DNA of 64,000 bases from Hymenobacter sp. BRD128 (GCF_013256625.1 NZ_CP053908.1:4216001-4280000); one strand, 5' to 3'. Shown: positions 21,605 to 31,552, counted from the stretch's first letter. Translations and numbers: made by a program. The notes: generated from the sequence alone by a model not told the origin.

Positions 21605-24600
21605 ATGAAACACTATCTACTCTGGCTGCTGGGCTTTGTGCTTTTCACTGGTAGCTATCAGGTTAAGGCGCAAGGCGTTACGACCTCTGCCGTGAAGGGT
21701 CTGGTGCTCGATGCCAAGGGGCAGCCGCTGCCCGGTGCTACCGTAATTGCCACCCACCTGCCCTCGGGCACTACCTACGGCACGGCTACCCGCGACAATG
21801 GGCAGTTTGACCTGCTGAACATGCGCATCGGGGGGCCTTATGAGGTGAAGGTGTCATTTGTGGGCTACGAAACCGAAGTCCAGAATAATATTCAGCTCAC
21901 GCTGGGCAAGACCTACGAAATGCGGCTGACGCTGACCGAGGGCAGCGGCCAAAAACTCGATGAAGTGGTAGTGAAAGGCAACCGCGACAGCCAGATTAAC
22001 CCCGACCGCACCGGCGCCGTGACCAATATCGGCTCGACGGCCATCCGCACGCTGCCTACCATCTCGCGCTCGCAGGAAGACTTTACCCGCCTCACGCCGC
22101 AAGCCAGCGGCCAGAGCTTTGGCGGGCGCAATACGCTGTATAACAACTTTTCGCTCGACGGCTCCATCTTCAACAATTCGTTTGGCCTCGACTCGCCCAC
22201 GCCCGGCGGCCAGACCAACTCGCAGCCGGTAAGCCTGGATGCCATCGACCAGATTCAGGTGAGCCTGGCGCCCTACGACGTGCGCCAGGGGGGCTTCACT
22301 GGCGCCGGCATCAATGCCGTGACCAAGAGCGGTACCAACGACTTTAAGGGAACGGTATACACGTACTATCGCAACCAGAGCCTGATTGGCAAGAACGTGG
22401 AGGGGGCTACCATCGACAACCCTAGCCTGAAATTCAACCAAACGGGCTTTGCCCTGGGTGGCCCGATTATCAAGAACAAGCTGTTTTTCTTTGCCAATGC
22501 CGAGCTGACCCGCCAGACCGACCCCGGCCAGACCTACCGGCCCGCCACCAGCGCCGCCGAGGCCCAGCAGGCCCTCAATGGCCAGCTCAACGGCGTGAGC
22601 CGGGTGCTGCAATCGGACCTGGACCTGATTCGGCAGCGCCTGACGTCGGTGTACAACTACGACCCCGGCACTTACCAGGGCTTCAACTACCACACGTACT
22701 CGGATAAGATTCTGGCCAAGATTGACTGGAACATCAGCCCTGGCAATACCTTCTCGATTCGCTACAACTACCTCAAAAGCTACCGCGAGCAGGGGCCGCA
22801 CCCCATTGCCATCGCGCCGTCGTCGCGGGTGCCCGGCGTCAACACGCTGCAGTTTTCGAACTCGGGCTACACTATCAACAACAACCTGAACTCGGTAGTG
22901 GCCGAACTCAACAGCACCTTCGGGGGTGGCAAGTTCAGCAATAAGGCCCAGGCGGGCTTCTCGGCCTTCCGCGACTTTCGCGCGCTACCTAGACCCACCT
23001 TCTTCCCGATGATTGACATCACCCAGGGCGGCACCACCTACACCAGCGTGGGTACCGAGCAGTTTTCGGCCAATAATATCCTTAACCAGAACATTATACA
23101 GCTTACCGACAACCTGAGCTACTTTGCCGGCAAGCACATTGTGACGGCCGGGGCCAACTACGAGCACTTTAATTTCACGAACGGCTTTAACCTGCAGCGC
23201 TACGGCTACTACCGGCTGGAGCTGAGTGACTTTCTGGCCGATACCCAGCCCGGCAAGCCTGGCTACCTTGACTTCAATGCCACGGCTGCGGCCGGCGCGG
23301 CCAAGCCCGTGCAGCAAGTAGATGTGAACGTGGCGCAGCTGGGCGTGTATCTGCAGGACGAATACCAGGCTAGCCAAGCCCTGAAACTGACGCTGGGCGT
23401 GCGCGCCGATATGCCCTTCTACGGTACCAGCGTCGCCCCAAACCCACAGATTTCGGCCGCTACGTTCCACGATGCCAACGGCAACCCGGTGAAGCTCGAC
23501 GTGTCGCAGCTGCCAAGCTCGACGCCGCTGTTTTCGCCCCGCCTGGGCTTCAACTACACTTCGCAGGGCGACGGGGCCAAAACCCAGGTGCGCGGCGGCA
23601 CTGGCATTTTTACCGGCCGCATTCCGTTCGTGTGGATTAGCAACCAGGCTTCCAACGCCAGCTTCGGCAACGGGTACACGTTCCAGATTAATACCACGGG
23701 CCGCGATTTCAGGTTTCCGCAGGTGTGGCGCACCAACCTGGCCGTGGACCAGCTGCTGCCCGGCGGCATCGTGGGAACGATTGAGGCTATTTATACGAAG
23801 GATATCAACGCCGTGCTCCACCAGAACTACAACCTGGTAACGCCGACCCAGACGCTGGCCGGCGCCGATAACCGCCAGATTTACCCGGCTAGCGGCCCGC
23901 GCCTCAATTCTTTCAACGGCCCCGATGGCAACTTTACTTTCCTCGACGCCGGGGTTATTGGCCTCACCAACACGAGCCAGGGCTACCAGTACTCGCTTAC
24001 CGGCCAGCTGCGCAAGGAGTTTACCAACGGCTTCTACCTCACCGGGGCCTACACTTACGCCCAGGCCAAGGACGTGACTTCAAACCCCGGCGAGATTGCC
24101 GGCGACGCCTTTCAGCGCCTCCCGGTGGTGGGCAATCCCAATAAGCCTTCGTTGGCTTACAGCGACTTTGGCTTGCAGCACCGCTTCATCGCGGCCGGTG
24201 GCCGGCGCTTTGCCTACGCTAACGACCACATGGCCACTACCCTCGGCTTCTTCTTCGAGGCTGGCCAGGGCAACCGCTTCAGCTACACCTACGCCGGCGA
24301 CCTAAACCGCGACAATATCGACGGTAATGACCTGATTTTTATCCCCAAAACTCAGGACCAGATTAATCTGGTGGCCTATACCAACGCCGCTGGCCAAACG
24401 GTTTCGGCCGCCCAGCAGTGGCAGCAGCTCGATGCCTACATCGGCCAGGATAAGTACCTGAGCCAGCACCGCGGCGAGTACTCGGCGCGCAACGGGGCCA
24501 TCTCGCCCTGGTACACCCAGCTCGATGCCAAGCTGCTGCAGGACTTCTCCGTAAAAACGGCTGGCGGCAAGCGCAATACGCTCCAGCTCAGCCTCGACAT

Positions 24601-24799
24601 CCTGAACCTGGGCAACCTGCTGAACCGTAGCTGGGGCAACCGCCAGCTCGTGGGCAATAACCGCCTCATCGACGTGGCCGGCTTCACCAGCGATACGCCA
24701 TCCTTCACCTTCCGGGGCGGCAGCCAGACTTTCTACATCGACCCCAGCCTGGCTAGCCGTTGGCGCGCCCAAGTGGGCGTGCGCTATATCTTCGACTAG
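21605..24799 (+). CDS. TonB-dependent receptor, Oar-like
   Basis: A 1064-residue outer-membrane receptor. A signal peptide (ending QVKAQ) is followed by a carboxypeptidase-regulatory-like domain (VKGLVLDAKGQPLPGATV...YEVKVSFVGYETE), then a plug (DEVVVKGNRD; FGGRNTLYNNFSLDGSIF; INAVTKSGTNDFKG) and a large beta-barrel with GPIIKNKLFFFANAE. These are hallmarks of the Oar subgroup. The last strand ends VRYIFD. The 216-bp upstream region is AT-rich. The imported substrate cannot be told from sequence. A clear terminator follows. Confidence 0.93.
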   Translation: MKHYLLWLLGFVLFTGSYQVKAQGVTTSAVKGLVLDAKGQPLPGATVIATHLPSGTTYGTATRDNGQFDLLNMRIGGPYEVKVSFVGYETEVQNNIQLTLGKTYEMRLTLTEGSGQKLDEVVVKGNRDSQINPDRTGAVTNIGSTAIRTLPTISRSQEDFTRLTPQASGQSFGGRNTLYNNFSLDGSIFNNSFGLDSPTPGGQTNSQPVSLDAIDQIQVSLAPYDVRQGGFTGAGINAVTKSGTNDFKGTVYTYYRNQSLIGKNVEGATIDNPSLKFNQTGFALGGPIIKNKLFFFANAELTRQTDPGQTYRPATSAAEAQQALNGQLNGVSRVLQSDLDLIRQRLTSVYNYDPGTYQGFNYHTYSDKILAKIDWNISPGNTFSIRYNYLKSYREQGPHPIAIAPSSRVPGVNTLQFSNSGYTINNNLNSVVAELNSTFGGGKFSNKAQAGFSAFRDFRALPRPTFFPMIDITQGGTTYTSVGTEQFSANNILNQNIIQLTDNLSYFAGKHIVTAGANYEHFNFTNGFNLQRYGYYRLELSDFLADTQPGKPGYLDFNATAAAGAAKPVQQVDVNVAQLGVYLQDEYQASQALKLTLGVRADMPFYGTSVAPNPQISAATFHDANGNPVKLDVSQLPSSTPLFSPRLGFNYTSQGDGAKTQVRGGTGIFTGRIPFVWISNQASNASFGNGYTFQINTTGRDFRFPQVWRTNLAVDQLLPGGIVGTIEAIYTKDINAVLHQNYNLVTPTQTLAGADNRQIYPASGPRLNSFNGPDGNFTFLDAGVIGLTNTSQGYQYSLTGQLRKEFTNGFYLTGAYTYAQAKDVTSNPGEIAGDAFQRLPVVGNPNKPSLAYSDFGLQHRFIAAGGRRFAYANDHMATTLGFFFEAGQGNRFSYTYAGDLNRDNIDGNDLIFIPKTQDQINLVAYTNAAGQTVSAAQQWQQLDAYIGQDKYLSQHRGEYSARNGAISPWYTQLDAKLLQDFSVKTAGGKRNTLQLSLDILNLGNLLNRSWGNRQLVGNNRLIDVAGFTSDTPSFTFRGGSQTFYIDPSLASRWRAQVGVRYIFD

Positions 24800-24821
24800 C
24801 GCCGCCGGGCAGTGACAATGC

Positions 24822-24855
24822 AAAAGCTCCGACCAGCCGGTCGGAGCTTTTTTGT
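24822..24855 (+). terminator. Rho-independent terminator after the Oar-like receptor
   Basis: Exact 13-bp arms (24822-24834 and 24839-24851) around a 4-base loop are followed by T residues, 23 bp after the receptor stop codon. Confidence 0.92.
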
Positions 24856-25200
24856 GGGCAAAAGCCGCTGGTGGCGTGGTGGGGCCGCGCAAAGCAGGGC
24901 AAGAGGATTTTGGTTTGTGCGGCCGCCGGCGCCGTTGCAAGCTTACCCGGCCGCCTGGCCGCAACCGCCCTCCCGGCAGTACTTTTACATCCGTTGAGTG
25001 CAGTGCGGAGAGCTGTTCCCGGGTGGCTTCCGGGGGCTGCTCAGCAGACGCCGGGCTGGCGTGGCGAGCTTAGAGCAGAAGGTTTCCAGTTGTAAAAGAG
25101 GCGCGGAGCCAGGTGCTGTAATATTCAGCCGCCGCGCTTATTTTTTGATTGATGCAGACGTATTCTTACTTGCTAAAAAAACAGAAAACTGTTTAAGCTT
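24856..25200. other. Gene-free stretch before the FkbM gene
   Basis: No convincing coding region. GC-rich to about 25100, then turning AT-rich from about 25130 towards the FkbM start. Short open frames here lack family features. The shift in composition marks the left border of the AT-richer two-gene segment. Confidence 0.6.
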
Positions 25201-25875
25201 ATGACCAGATTATATAAAAAGCTTTCGGCTAAGAAATTAAAATTTGGTCATGTATGCGAGGTTGGGGTTTACGTGCCCGAAACATCTAACGTCTTGGATT
25301 TCATAAATGACAACGTAAAGACTACGCTGGTAGAAGCCGACCCGGAAATAGCTGCGCAAATCAAGCAGGCCTTTGCTTCAAAAAATGTTATTGTGCATGC
25401 CGTAGCCGTCTGGCACACCACTGGGTTTCTAAAGCTTTCCAAAGCGGCTTCTTCGACTTTCGCTACCGACCTGCCTACCAGCCCGGCGCTGGAAAATGAC
25501 CGGTACCATATTAGCAACACTACTACATTTGAGGTGCCTTGCGTGCAGTTTTCGACTATTGACGACGGCACCATTGAGTTACTTAGTATAGATATTGAAG
25601 GAGCCGAGTGGTATGTGTTGAAATACCTGCAAAGCCAACCGCAAGTCCTTTCTATTGAGACGCACGGAAAATACTACACAAATCCTTTTTTGCCGGAGAT
25701 AACTTCTTGGCTGAAAGAGCATAATTACGTTAGCTGGTATAAAGATGGCAGCGACAGCGTATATATAAAGAACGGCCTTTTTCCCGTTAGCCTCCTTGAT
25801 AAGCTGGCAACCAGGCAAGTGGAATTGTTAATTGGCTGGAAGAAATTCAAGCGCATCTTTAAGCAAAGTAGGTAG
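25201..25875 (+). CDS. FkbM-family methyltransferase
   Basis: A 224-residue SAM-dependent methyltransferase of the FkbM type. Visible features are CEVGVYVPETSNVLDF (nucleotide-binding loop), TTLVEADPE (acidic ribose-binding end of strand 2), AVAVWHTTGFLKL, and the FkbM-typical STIDDGTIELLSIDIEGAEW segment. FkbM enzymes commonly O-methylate sugars or polyketides. Next to an O-antigen-ligase-like gene, sugar methylation of a surface glycan is likely but inferred. Codon use is AT-richer than the neighbours (for example TTA and AAA are frequent), suggesting transfer. Confidence 0.88.
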   Translation: MTRLYKKLSAKKLKFGHVCEVGVYVPETSNVLDFINDNVKTTLVEADPEIAAQIKQAFASKNVIVHAVAVWHTTGFLKLSKAASSTFATDLPTSPALENDRYHISNTTTFEVPCVQFSTIDDGTIELLSIDIEGAEWYVLKYLQSQPQVLSIETHGKYYTNPFLPEITSWLKEHNYVSWYKDGSDSVYIKNGLFPVSLLDKLATRQVELLIGWKKFKRIFKQSR

Positions 25876-25987
25876 ATATAATTTCGATAGCTTTTCAGAC
25901 TGGTAACTAAATACTACATACATACTTGTTGGTGGTTACTAGAGTTAATTATTTTCTTCCAAGCTGCGTGCAGTCTATATTTCCTGA

Positions 25988-27265
25988 ATGTGGAGTTTCT
26001 TTTCTGAAGCTAGGGTACGCCAGCTTAGTGTAGGCTGGAGTATAGTTATTATTGTTGGAATTTTTCTGGCTTTTGCAATAAGAATACTGCCTAGTATTGG
26101 GGTTGCCGGATTGTTTTTAACGAGTGTAGGCTACGGCATCAGCCACCGGCGTATTGCCCGACGGGCCCAGTGGCCCGAGCTATTGAGCTTTACGCTTATT
26201 TATCTGCTACACGTTGTTACGGGATTGATTAACAGTAGTTTGCTGCAGCCGATTCTGTGGCAAGACCTCTTATTGCAGCTGCCCTTTCTCCTGTTGCCGG
26301 TGTCATTTTGGCTGTTGCCTCCCTTGCGCAGGCGCCACACAAACGTGCTCTGGCTGGTGCTTATTGGTTGCTGCTTGCTTGCGACTCTCGGCGCGACGAT
26401 TAACTACCTTTGCAACCAGCAGGAGATAAATAAAATTTACCTGCAGTCTAAGGTAATGCCGACTATTCCCGACCATATTCGGTTTAGTCTGCTCATCAGC
26501 ATGGCCGTGCTTACCGGCGCCGTGCTGGTATTCGACAAAACACTAGCGATTAGGCTACGGCGGGCTACGGCGGCCGGAGTTATCCTCCTGTTTATCTTTC
26601 AGCACCTGCTGGCGGTGCGCAGCGGCCTCGCCACCATGTATGTGGGCGGGGTACTGTGGCTAGGGTGGCTGGGCTGGCAACAGCGGCGCTGGCGGGTAGT
26701 ATTTACCACAACCGTGCTGCTGGCGGCGCTGGCAGGCGGGTGCCTGCTGCTATTTCCGACGCTCCAAAATAAGATTACTAATACCCGCGACGATACGGAC
26801 CGGCTCTCATCGGTAGATGCGGCTAATAACTACTCGGTTACGGCCCGGGTGTATTCCTACAAAGTGGCCTGGGTTATCATTCGCGAGCACCCGCTGCTAG
26901 GGGTGAGTAAAGTAAAAATGGATGAAGCAATGGCCGAGCAGTACGGCTACATGTACCCGCAGATAGCGCGGCGCCACTACTTAATGCCGCATAATCAGTT
27001 CATCTACAACATGGTCGCTTATGGGCTGGTAGGCTTGGGCGTGTTTTTGCTAGGCTTTTATTATCCGCTTTGGCTAGCCCTGCGGCGGCGCAACATTACG
27101 CTGGTGCTGCTCTACGTAGTGGTGACGCTTTCCTTTCTGGTCGAATACACGCTGGAAACGCACATTGGCATCCTCACCGGGCTTTTCTTTCTGCTGCTGG
27201 CCACCGAGCCGGCGGCGCCCACCCCGGTGGCAGGGTGCCGCGAGCCGGATGCCGCAGCATGCTAG
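25988..27265 (+). CDS. O-antigen ligase/polymerase-like membrane protein
   Basis: A 425-residue integral membrane protein with about 10-12 hydrophobic segments. A periplasmic loop in the C-terminal half holds SVTARVYSYKVAWVIIREHPLLGVSKVK and MPHNQFIYNMVAYGLVG. The arrangement Arg...HPLLGVG...H-N-x-F/Y is typical of the Wzy/WaaL (O-antigen ligase, PF04932) fold. The family links or polymerises lipid-carried sugars at the outer face of the inner membrane. It follows the FkbM gene by 112 bp on the same strand. The first third is AT-rich, the rest closer to genome composition. Confidence 0.85.
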   Translation: MWSFFSEARVRQLSVGWSIVIIVGIFLAFAIRILPSIGVAGLFLTSVGYGISHRRIARRAQWPELLSFTLIYLLHVVTGLINSSLLQPILWQDLLLQLPFLLLPVSFWLLPPLRRRHTNVLWLVLIGCCLLATLGATINYLCNQQEINKIYLQSKVMPTIPDHIRFSLLISMAVLTGAVLVFDKTLAIRLRRATAAGVILLFIFQHLLAVRSGLATMYVGGVLWLGWLGWQQRRWRVVFTTTVLLAALAGGCLLLFPTLQNKITNTRDDTDRLSSVDAANNYSVTARVYSYKVAWVIIREHPLLGVSKVKMDEAMAEQYGYMYPQIARRHYLMPHNQFIYNMVAYGLVGLGVFLLGFYYPLWLALRRRNITLVLLYVVVTLSFLVEYTLETHIGILTGLFFLLLATEPAAPTPVAGCREPDAAAC

Positions 27266-27266
27266 C

Positions 27267-27464
27267 CAAAGAATAGGAGGGCCGGCTAGCCTTATACTGT
27301 ATGCTTCCCCGTTCGATAAGCCAGTAGTAGGCGCCGGCCGCCGAGGGCAGCGCATGCCAGGTCGAATCGAGAAACGCCTTTTTCAGAAGTGGAACTACTT
27401 GTTGCGCAGCCGCTTCGCTCAGGGGCAGGCTAGCGCAGAATAAAGCAGGCAGTAGATACTTCAC
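27267..27464 (-). pseudogene. Possible remnant of a secreted protein (5' end only)
   Basis: From a GTG at 27464 the minus strand reads a good signal peptide (VKYLLPALFCASLPLSEAAAQQ) and then VVPLLKKAFLDSTWHALPSAAGAYYW, after which no family features continue. The frame stays open to 27174, but only by overlapping the ligase gene on the other strand. It looks like the beginning of a secreted protein whose remainder has been lost. It could also be chance. Confidence 0.35.
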
Positions 27465-27474
27465 GCTCAAAAAT

Positions 27475-27515
27475 AAAGCGGGATTCAAGCCACTGATAGA
27501 CTCGAATCCCGCTTT
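27475..27515 (-). terminator. Terminator after the prolyl oligopeptidase
   Basis: Exact 12-bp arms (27475-27486 and 27504-27515; AAAGCGGGATTC with its complement), with T-rich sequence following on the minus strand. It lies 25 bp after the stop codon of the minus-strand peptidase gene. Confidence 0.85.
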
Positions 27516-27539
27516 TATAAAATAGTGGGGCTAGCCCCG

Positions 27540-29666
27540 TTAGATAGCCGGTTTGTAGCTTACCCCCATATTCTCGAACATGAAAGCCCATTTGTCGGTC
27601 TCCTGGCCGATAACCTGGGCGGTGCTGCGGCCCGCGCCGTGGCCAGCCTTGGTTTCGATGCGGATGAGCACCGGGGCCGGGCCGCGCTGGTCTTCCTGCA
27701 GGCGCGAGGCAAACTTGAAGGAGTGCGCCGGCACCACGCGGTCATCGTGGTCGGCGGTGGTCACCATCGTGGCCGGGTACACGGCTGGCTTCAGGGCGTG
27801 GTAGGGCGAGTACTTGTAGAGGTAGTTGAACATCTCGGGCGAGTCCTGGGCCGTGCCGTAGTCGTAGGCCCAGCCGGCGCCGGCCGTAAACTGGTTGTAG
27901 CGCAGCATGTCCATCACGCCCACGGCCGGGAAAGCCACCTTGCACAGGTCGGGCCGCTGGCTCATGGTAGCCCCGATGAGCAGGCCGCCGTTCGAGCCGC
28001 CCTCGATGGCCAGGTAGTCTTTCGAGGTGTAGTTGTTCTTAATCAAATACTCGGCGGCCGCAATAAAGTCGTCGAACACGTTCTGCTTCTTGAGTTTAAT
28101 GCCGGCGTTGTGCCAGGCCTCACCGTACTCGCCGCCGCCGCGCAGGTTGGGCACGGCGTAGATGCCGCCGTTTTCGAGCAAGATGATATTGGAAGTGCGG
28201 AAGCCCGGCGTCAGGCTGATGTTGAAGCCGCCGTAGGCATAAAGCAGGGTCGGATTCTTGCCGTTCATCACCAGGCCCTTCTTATAAGTAATGAGCATCG
28301 GAATGCGGGTGCCGTCCTTGGAATTGTAGAACACCTGCTTCGACTCGTACTTGCTGGGGTCGAACTGCACGCCCTCCTTCTTGTACAATGTTGATTTGCC
28401 ACTGGCCAGGTCGTACTTGAAAATGGTGGGCGGGTAGGTGTAAGAAGTGAAGGTGTAATACGTTTCCTTGTCCTCCTTCTTGCCCCGGAAGCCGCTGGCC
28501 GCCCCTACCCCCGGCAGCTGGATGGTGCGCAGCTTCTTGCCGGCCAGGTCGTACTCTTCGACCAGCGAGGTGGCATCCTTGAGGTAAGTGGCGAAAATGC
28601 GGCCACCTACTGTGCTCACGTTCAGTACGTTCTTGGTTTCCGGAATGAGGTTTTTCCAGTTGGCCTGCTGGGGCGCGGCGGCGTCCACGGTCACGAGCCG
28701 AAAGTTGGGCGCCTGGTAATTGGTAAAGATGTAGAGCTTGCTGCCCACGTTGTCCACCACGTTCACATCGCTTTTTTCGTCGGCCACCACATTCACGATG
28801 GGGCTGCCCGGCTTGCTCAGGTCCTGCAGGTAGAGCTTGTTGCCCGTGGTCGTATTATTGGCTGAAATCACCAAGAAGCGCTCATCTTCGGTGAGGTCGG
28901 CTCCGATGTAGCGGTTAGGGTCTTTCTCGCCGCCGAAAATGAGCTGGTCGGTGCTCTGCGGCGTGCCCAGCTTGTGAAAGTAGAGTTTGTGAATCTGGGT
29001 TTTACCGGCCAGCTGGCTGCCAGTCTTGGGTTTGTCGTAGCTGCTGTAGTAGAAGCCCTGGTTGCCTTTCCAAGCCAGTCCCGAAAACTTGACATCCTTG
29101 AGCGTGTCGCCCACAATGGCTTTGGTGGCGGCGTTGAGCACGATAACCTTGCGCCAGTCGGAGCCGCCCTCCGAAATCTGGTAGGCGGCCAGGCTGCCGT
29201 CGTGCGTGAAGCTGAGGCCGGCCAGCGAGGTCGTGCCGTCCTTCGAAAACGTGTTGGGGTCCAGAAATACCTCGGGCGCGCCCGTGCCGAGCTGCCGGTA
29301 CAGCACAAACTGGCTTTGCAGGCCCGTATTTTTAGAGAAATACGTGTACTTGCCTTCCTTTCGGGGAGCCGAGTATTTCTCGTAGTTCCAGAGCTTGGTG
29401 AGGCGCTGGCGGATGGCCTCGCGGAACGGAATCTTGCTCAGGTAGTCCTGCGTGACTTTGTTTTCTTCCTGCACCCAGGCCTTGGTGTCGGCGGCTTGGT
29501 CGTTTTCGAGCCAGCGGTAGGGGTCGGCCACCTTGGTGCCAAAGTAGGTGGTAGTAGTATCCACCTTGCGCGTTTGGGGGTAGGGCAGGGGCTTGATGGC
29601 TGCCATCGTTTGGGCACCGGCGGGCCCGGCCGCCAGGAGGGCTAGCAGTATGGAAAGGTTTTTCAT
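27540..29666 (-). CDS. Prolyl oligopeptidase family S9A serine peptidase
   Basis: A 708-residue enzyme with a signal peptide (MKNLSILLALLAAGPAGAQ), so probably periplasmic. The N-terminal part (YPQTRKVDTTTTYFGTKVADPYRWLEND) is the usual S9A opening, followed by a beta-propeller to about residue 430 and a C-terminal alpha/beta-hydrolase domain. The catalytic triad is visible: Ser at about 558 in EGGSNGG, Asp at about 641 in TTADHDDRVVP, and His at about 676 in AGHGAG. The family cleaves short peptides after proline. Length is normal (about 700). It is transcribed as a single gene with its own terminator. Confidence 0.96.
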   Translation of the reverse strand: MKNLSILLALLAAGPAGAQTMAAIKPLPYPQTRKVDTTTTYFGTKVADPYRWLENDQAADTKAWVQEENKVTQDYLSKIPFREAIRQRLTKLWNYEKYSAPRKEGKYTYFSKNTGLQSQFVLYRQLGTGAPEVFLDPNTFSKDGTTSLAGLSFTHDGSLAAYQISEGGSDWRKVIVLNAATKAIVGDTLKDVKFSGLAWKGNQGFYYSSYDKPKTGSQLAGKTQIHKLYFHKLGTPQSTDQLIFGGEKDPNRYIGADLTEDERFLVISANNTTTGNKLYLQDLSKPGSPIVNVVADEKSDVNVVDNVGSKLYIFTNYQAPNFRLVTVDAAAPQQANWKNLIPETKNVLNVSTVGGRIFATYLKDATSLVEEYDLAGKKLRTIQLPGVGAASGFRGKKEDKETYYTFTSYTYPPTIFKYDLASGKSTLYKKEGVQFDPSKYESKQVFYNSKDGTRIPMLITYKKGLVMNGKNPTLLYAYGGFNISLTPGFRTSNIILLENGGIYAVPNLRGGGEYGEAWHNAGIKLKKQNVFDDFIAAAEYLIKNNYTSKDYLAIEGGSNGGLLIGATMSQRPDLCKVAFPAVGVMDMLRYNQFTAGAGWAYDYGTAQDSPEMFNYLYKYSPYHALKPAVYPATMVTTADHDDRVVPAHSFKFASRLQEDQRGPAPVLIRIETKAGHGAGRSTAQVIGQETDKWAFMFENMGVSYKPAI

Positions 29667-29709
29667 AAGAAAAGGAAGAAGTAAGCACCGCTAATGTAAG
29701 CAGTTTGGC

Positions 29710-30207
29710 TTATCCAAAGAGCGCGCCTTGGCGCTCGGGTTGCTCGAAGGCCAGCAGCCACTGCTTGCGCACCAGCCCGCCCGCGTAGCCCGTGAGCGCA
29801 CCGCTAGCCCCAATCACGCGGTGGCAGGGCCACACAATGGCCAGCGGGTTCTGGCCATTGGCCGCACCCACGGCCCGCACCGACTTGGGGTTATTCAGCA
29901 GCTTAGCCACGTCGAGGTACGAGGCCGTGCGGCCGTGGGCAATGCTAGCCAGCGCGGCCCACACCTGCCTTTGGAACTCGGTGCCCGCCAGCGGCTCGCA
30001 CTGCAACTTAAACTCGCGCAGCTCCCGGTTGAAATACGCTTGCAGCTGGCGATGAGGCTCTTGCAGGCAAGCGGCAACATCGGCTAGGGCCGTGGGCGGC
30101 GGCACGTCGTGGTCGAGAAACTGCACGGCGTGCAGCCCGGCATCGGAGCCATGCAGGGCGACCATGCCAATGGGCGAGTACAGGTGGGCAACGGCTTGCA
30201 TAGGCAC
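29710..30207 (-). CDS. ogt: Methylated-DNA--[protein]-cysteine S-methyltransferase
   Basis: A 165-residue Ogt/MGMT protein that removes methyl groups from O6-methylguanine by transfer to its own cysteine. The active-site motif PCHRVI (in NPLAIVWPCHRVIG) and the DNA-binding segment SVRAVGAANGQNP are intact, as is GYAGGLVRKQWLL. The N-terminal part, with FNRELREFKL, is the usual short RNase-H-like domain. Length is normal. It lies 43 bp upstream of the S9A peptidase on the same strand and may be cotranscribed with it. Confidence 0.95.
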   Translation of the reverse strand: MPMQAVAHLYSPIGMVALHGSDAGLHAVQFLDHDVPPPTALADVAACLQEPHRQLQAYFNRELREFKLQCEPLAGTEFQRQVWAALASIAHGRTASYLDVAKLLNNPKSVRAVGAANGQNPLAIVWPCHRVIGASGALTGYAGGLVRKQWLLAFEQPERQGALFG

Positions 30208-30251
30208 AGAAAAAGGGTTGCTACTTCCAGCAAGATACTAGCCCCTACGCC

Positions 30252-30290
30252 AAAACACCCGGTGAGCACTGCCCGCCGGGTGTTTTTTTG
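30252..30290 (-). terminator. Hairpin terminator after the GH1-like gene
   Basis: 11-bp arms (30252-30262 and 30276-30286; AAAACACCCGG with its complement). It stands 14 bp after the stop of the minus-strand glycosidase gene; the plus-strand side has a T7 run and the minus-strand side T4. Confidence 0.7.
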
Positions 30291-30299
30291 CCTTATTTC

Positions 30300-31504
30300 C
30301 TAACCCACCAGCACTGGGCGGCGCCGGGGCGCTTTGGGTAGCGGCTGGGCCTGCTGCACCATAGCCTGCGCCTCGCCCAGGGCCACGGCGCTGGGCTCGT
30401 GCAAGAGGCGGCGGGGCGGGCCGTCGGGCCGCAGCTCGGCATCCCAGAGGCCCGAGCGGTGCCACTGGTCGAGGTGGTCCCAGTCGGGGCGGTCGACCAT
30501 CGGGTAGATGCAGGCGCCCAGCAGCGGCAGGCCAGCGCGCAGCACCTGGGCACATTCACGCCCAATCATGCGCCACCACAGCGGCCGGTCTACCCCAGGG
30601 TGGCTGGTTTCGGTAATTACGAAGGGGCGCTTATAGCGCTTATGCGCTTGGCGCAGCAGCTCGCTCAAGGGCACCCAGCGGGGGTCCATTACCGGGTCGT
30701 TCCAGCCCAGGTGGCGGTGCGGGTGCAGCTGCCACTGGTTGTCGTAGTAGTAGTTGAAGCCGATAATGTCGAGCAGGCTTTCGTGGCCACCCAATTCGGG
30801 GCACATGCGGCCTGAGAGAATATCGATGGCCTGAAACTGGTCGCGGTGCATGCGCTTGGCCTCGCGCACGTGGCTAGCCCAGGGGTTGGGCGGCGGCACA
30901 ATGTTGATGAGTGGCTCGGTGCTCAGGAAGCGAATGCCGGGGTCGGCTTCGCGCAGGGCCCAGCTGCCTTCGATGTAGGCGCGCATCAGGCCCAGCTTCA
31001 CTTCCCAGCCCTGGCCCACGCAGTAGGGGGAGGTGCCGCGCACATCCCCCCTAGCCACGACATAAAGCTGACCTCGTTGATGGGCGTGACGATGAGCGTG
31101 CCCTCGGGCCGCACCGAGCGATAAAAATCGACAAACGCGCGGCATACCGCCGCAAAACGCCGGGCAAACATGGGGTGCAGCGGCGTCAGGTCGTCGGGGT
31201 AGCCGAAGTGGCAGATGTCCCACACCTGCTGAATGCCGTGGCGCTCGCCCGCGTCGAGCATCAGCTTCACAGTGCTCCAGTCGTACTGGTAGGGGGTTTT
31301 CTCAATCATAGCCCACCGGATGCCCTCGCGCACGGTCTTTACCTTGAGCTGGCCGAGGTCGGCATAGTCTTGGTCGATGAGCGGTAGGTGGCCGGTGAGG
31401 GGCAGAAAATCAACCCGGTTGCCAAAGGCGTTGAGTTGGTCGGTGCACTCGTAGCCGCCCCACCAAAAAGAGGCAAACGGATTGGTAGTCAAATTGTTTT
31501 GCAT
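30300..31504 (-). pseudogene. GH1-like glycosidase, frameshifted as sequenced
   Basis: Across one frameshift this gives a 401-residue (beta/alpha)8-type glycoside hydrolase resembling family 1. Visible are FWWGGYECTDQ at the N-terminus, VWDICHFGYPDD, the acid/base region TPINEVSF (Glu), FNYYYDNQWQ, and the nucleophile region VITETSHPG (Glu). There is no signal peptide. The break is in the C6 run at 31046-31051 on the plus strand (GGCTAGGGGGG on the coding strand); one more G restores SWLGG-DVRGTSPYCVG. Codons on both sides are otherwise good, so the lesion is recent or a sequencing error. Substrate is unknown. Confidence 0.85.
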
Positions 31505-31552
31505 AATAACAGGAATATAATCAGCACCGGAGCCAGTTAGTGGGGGGGCGTG

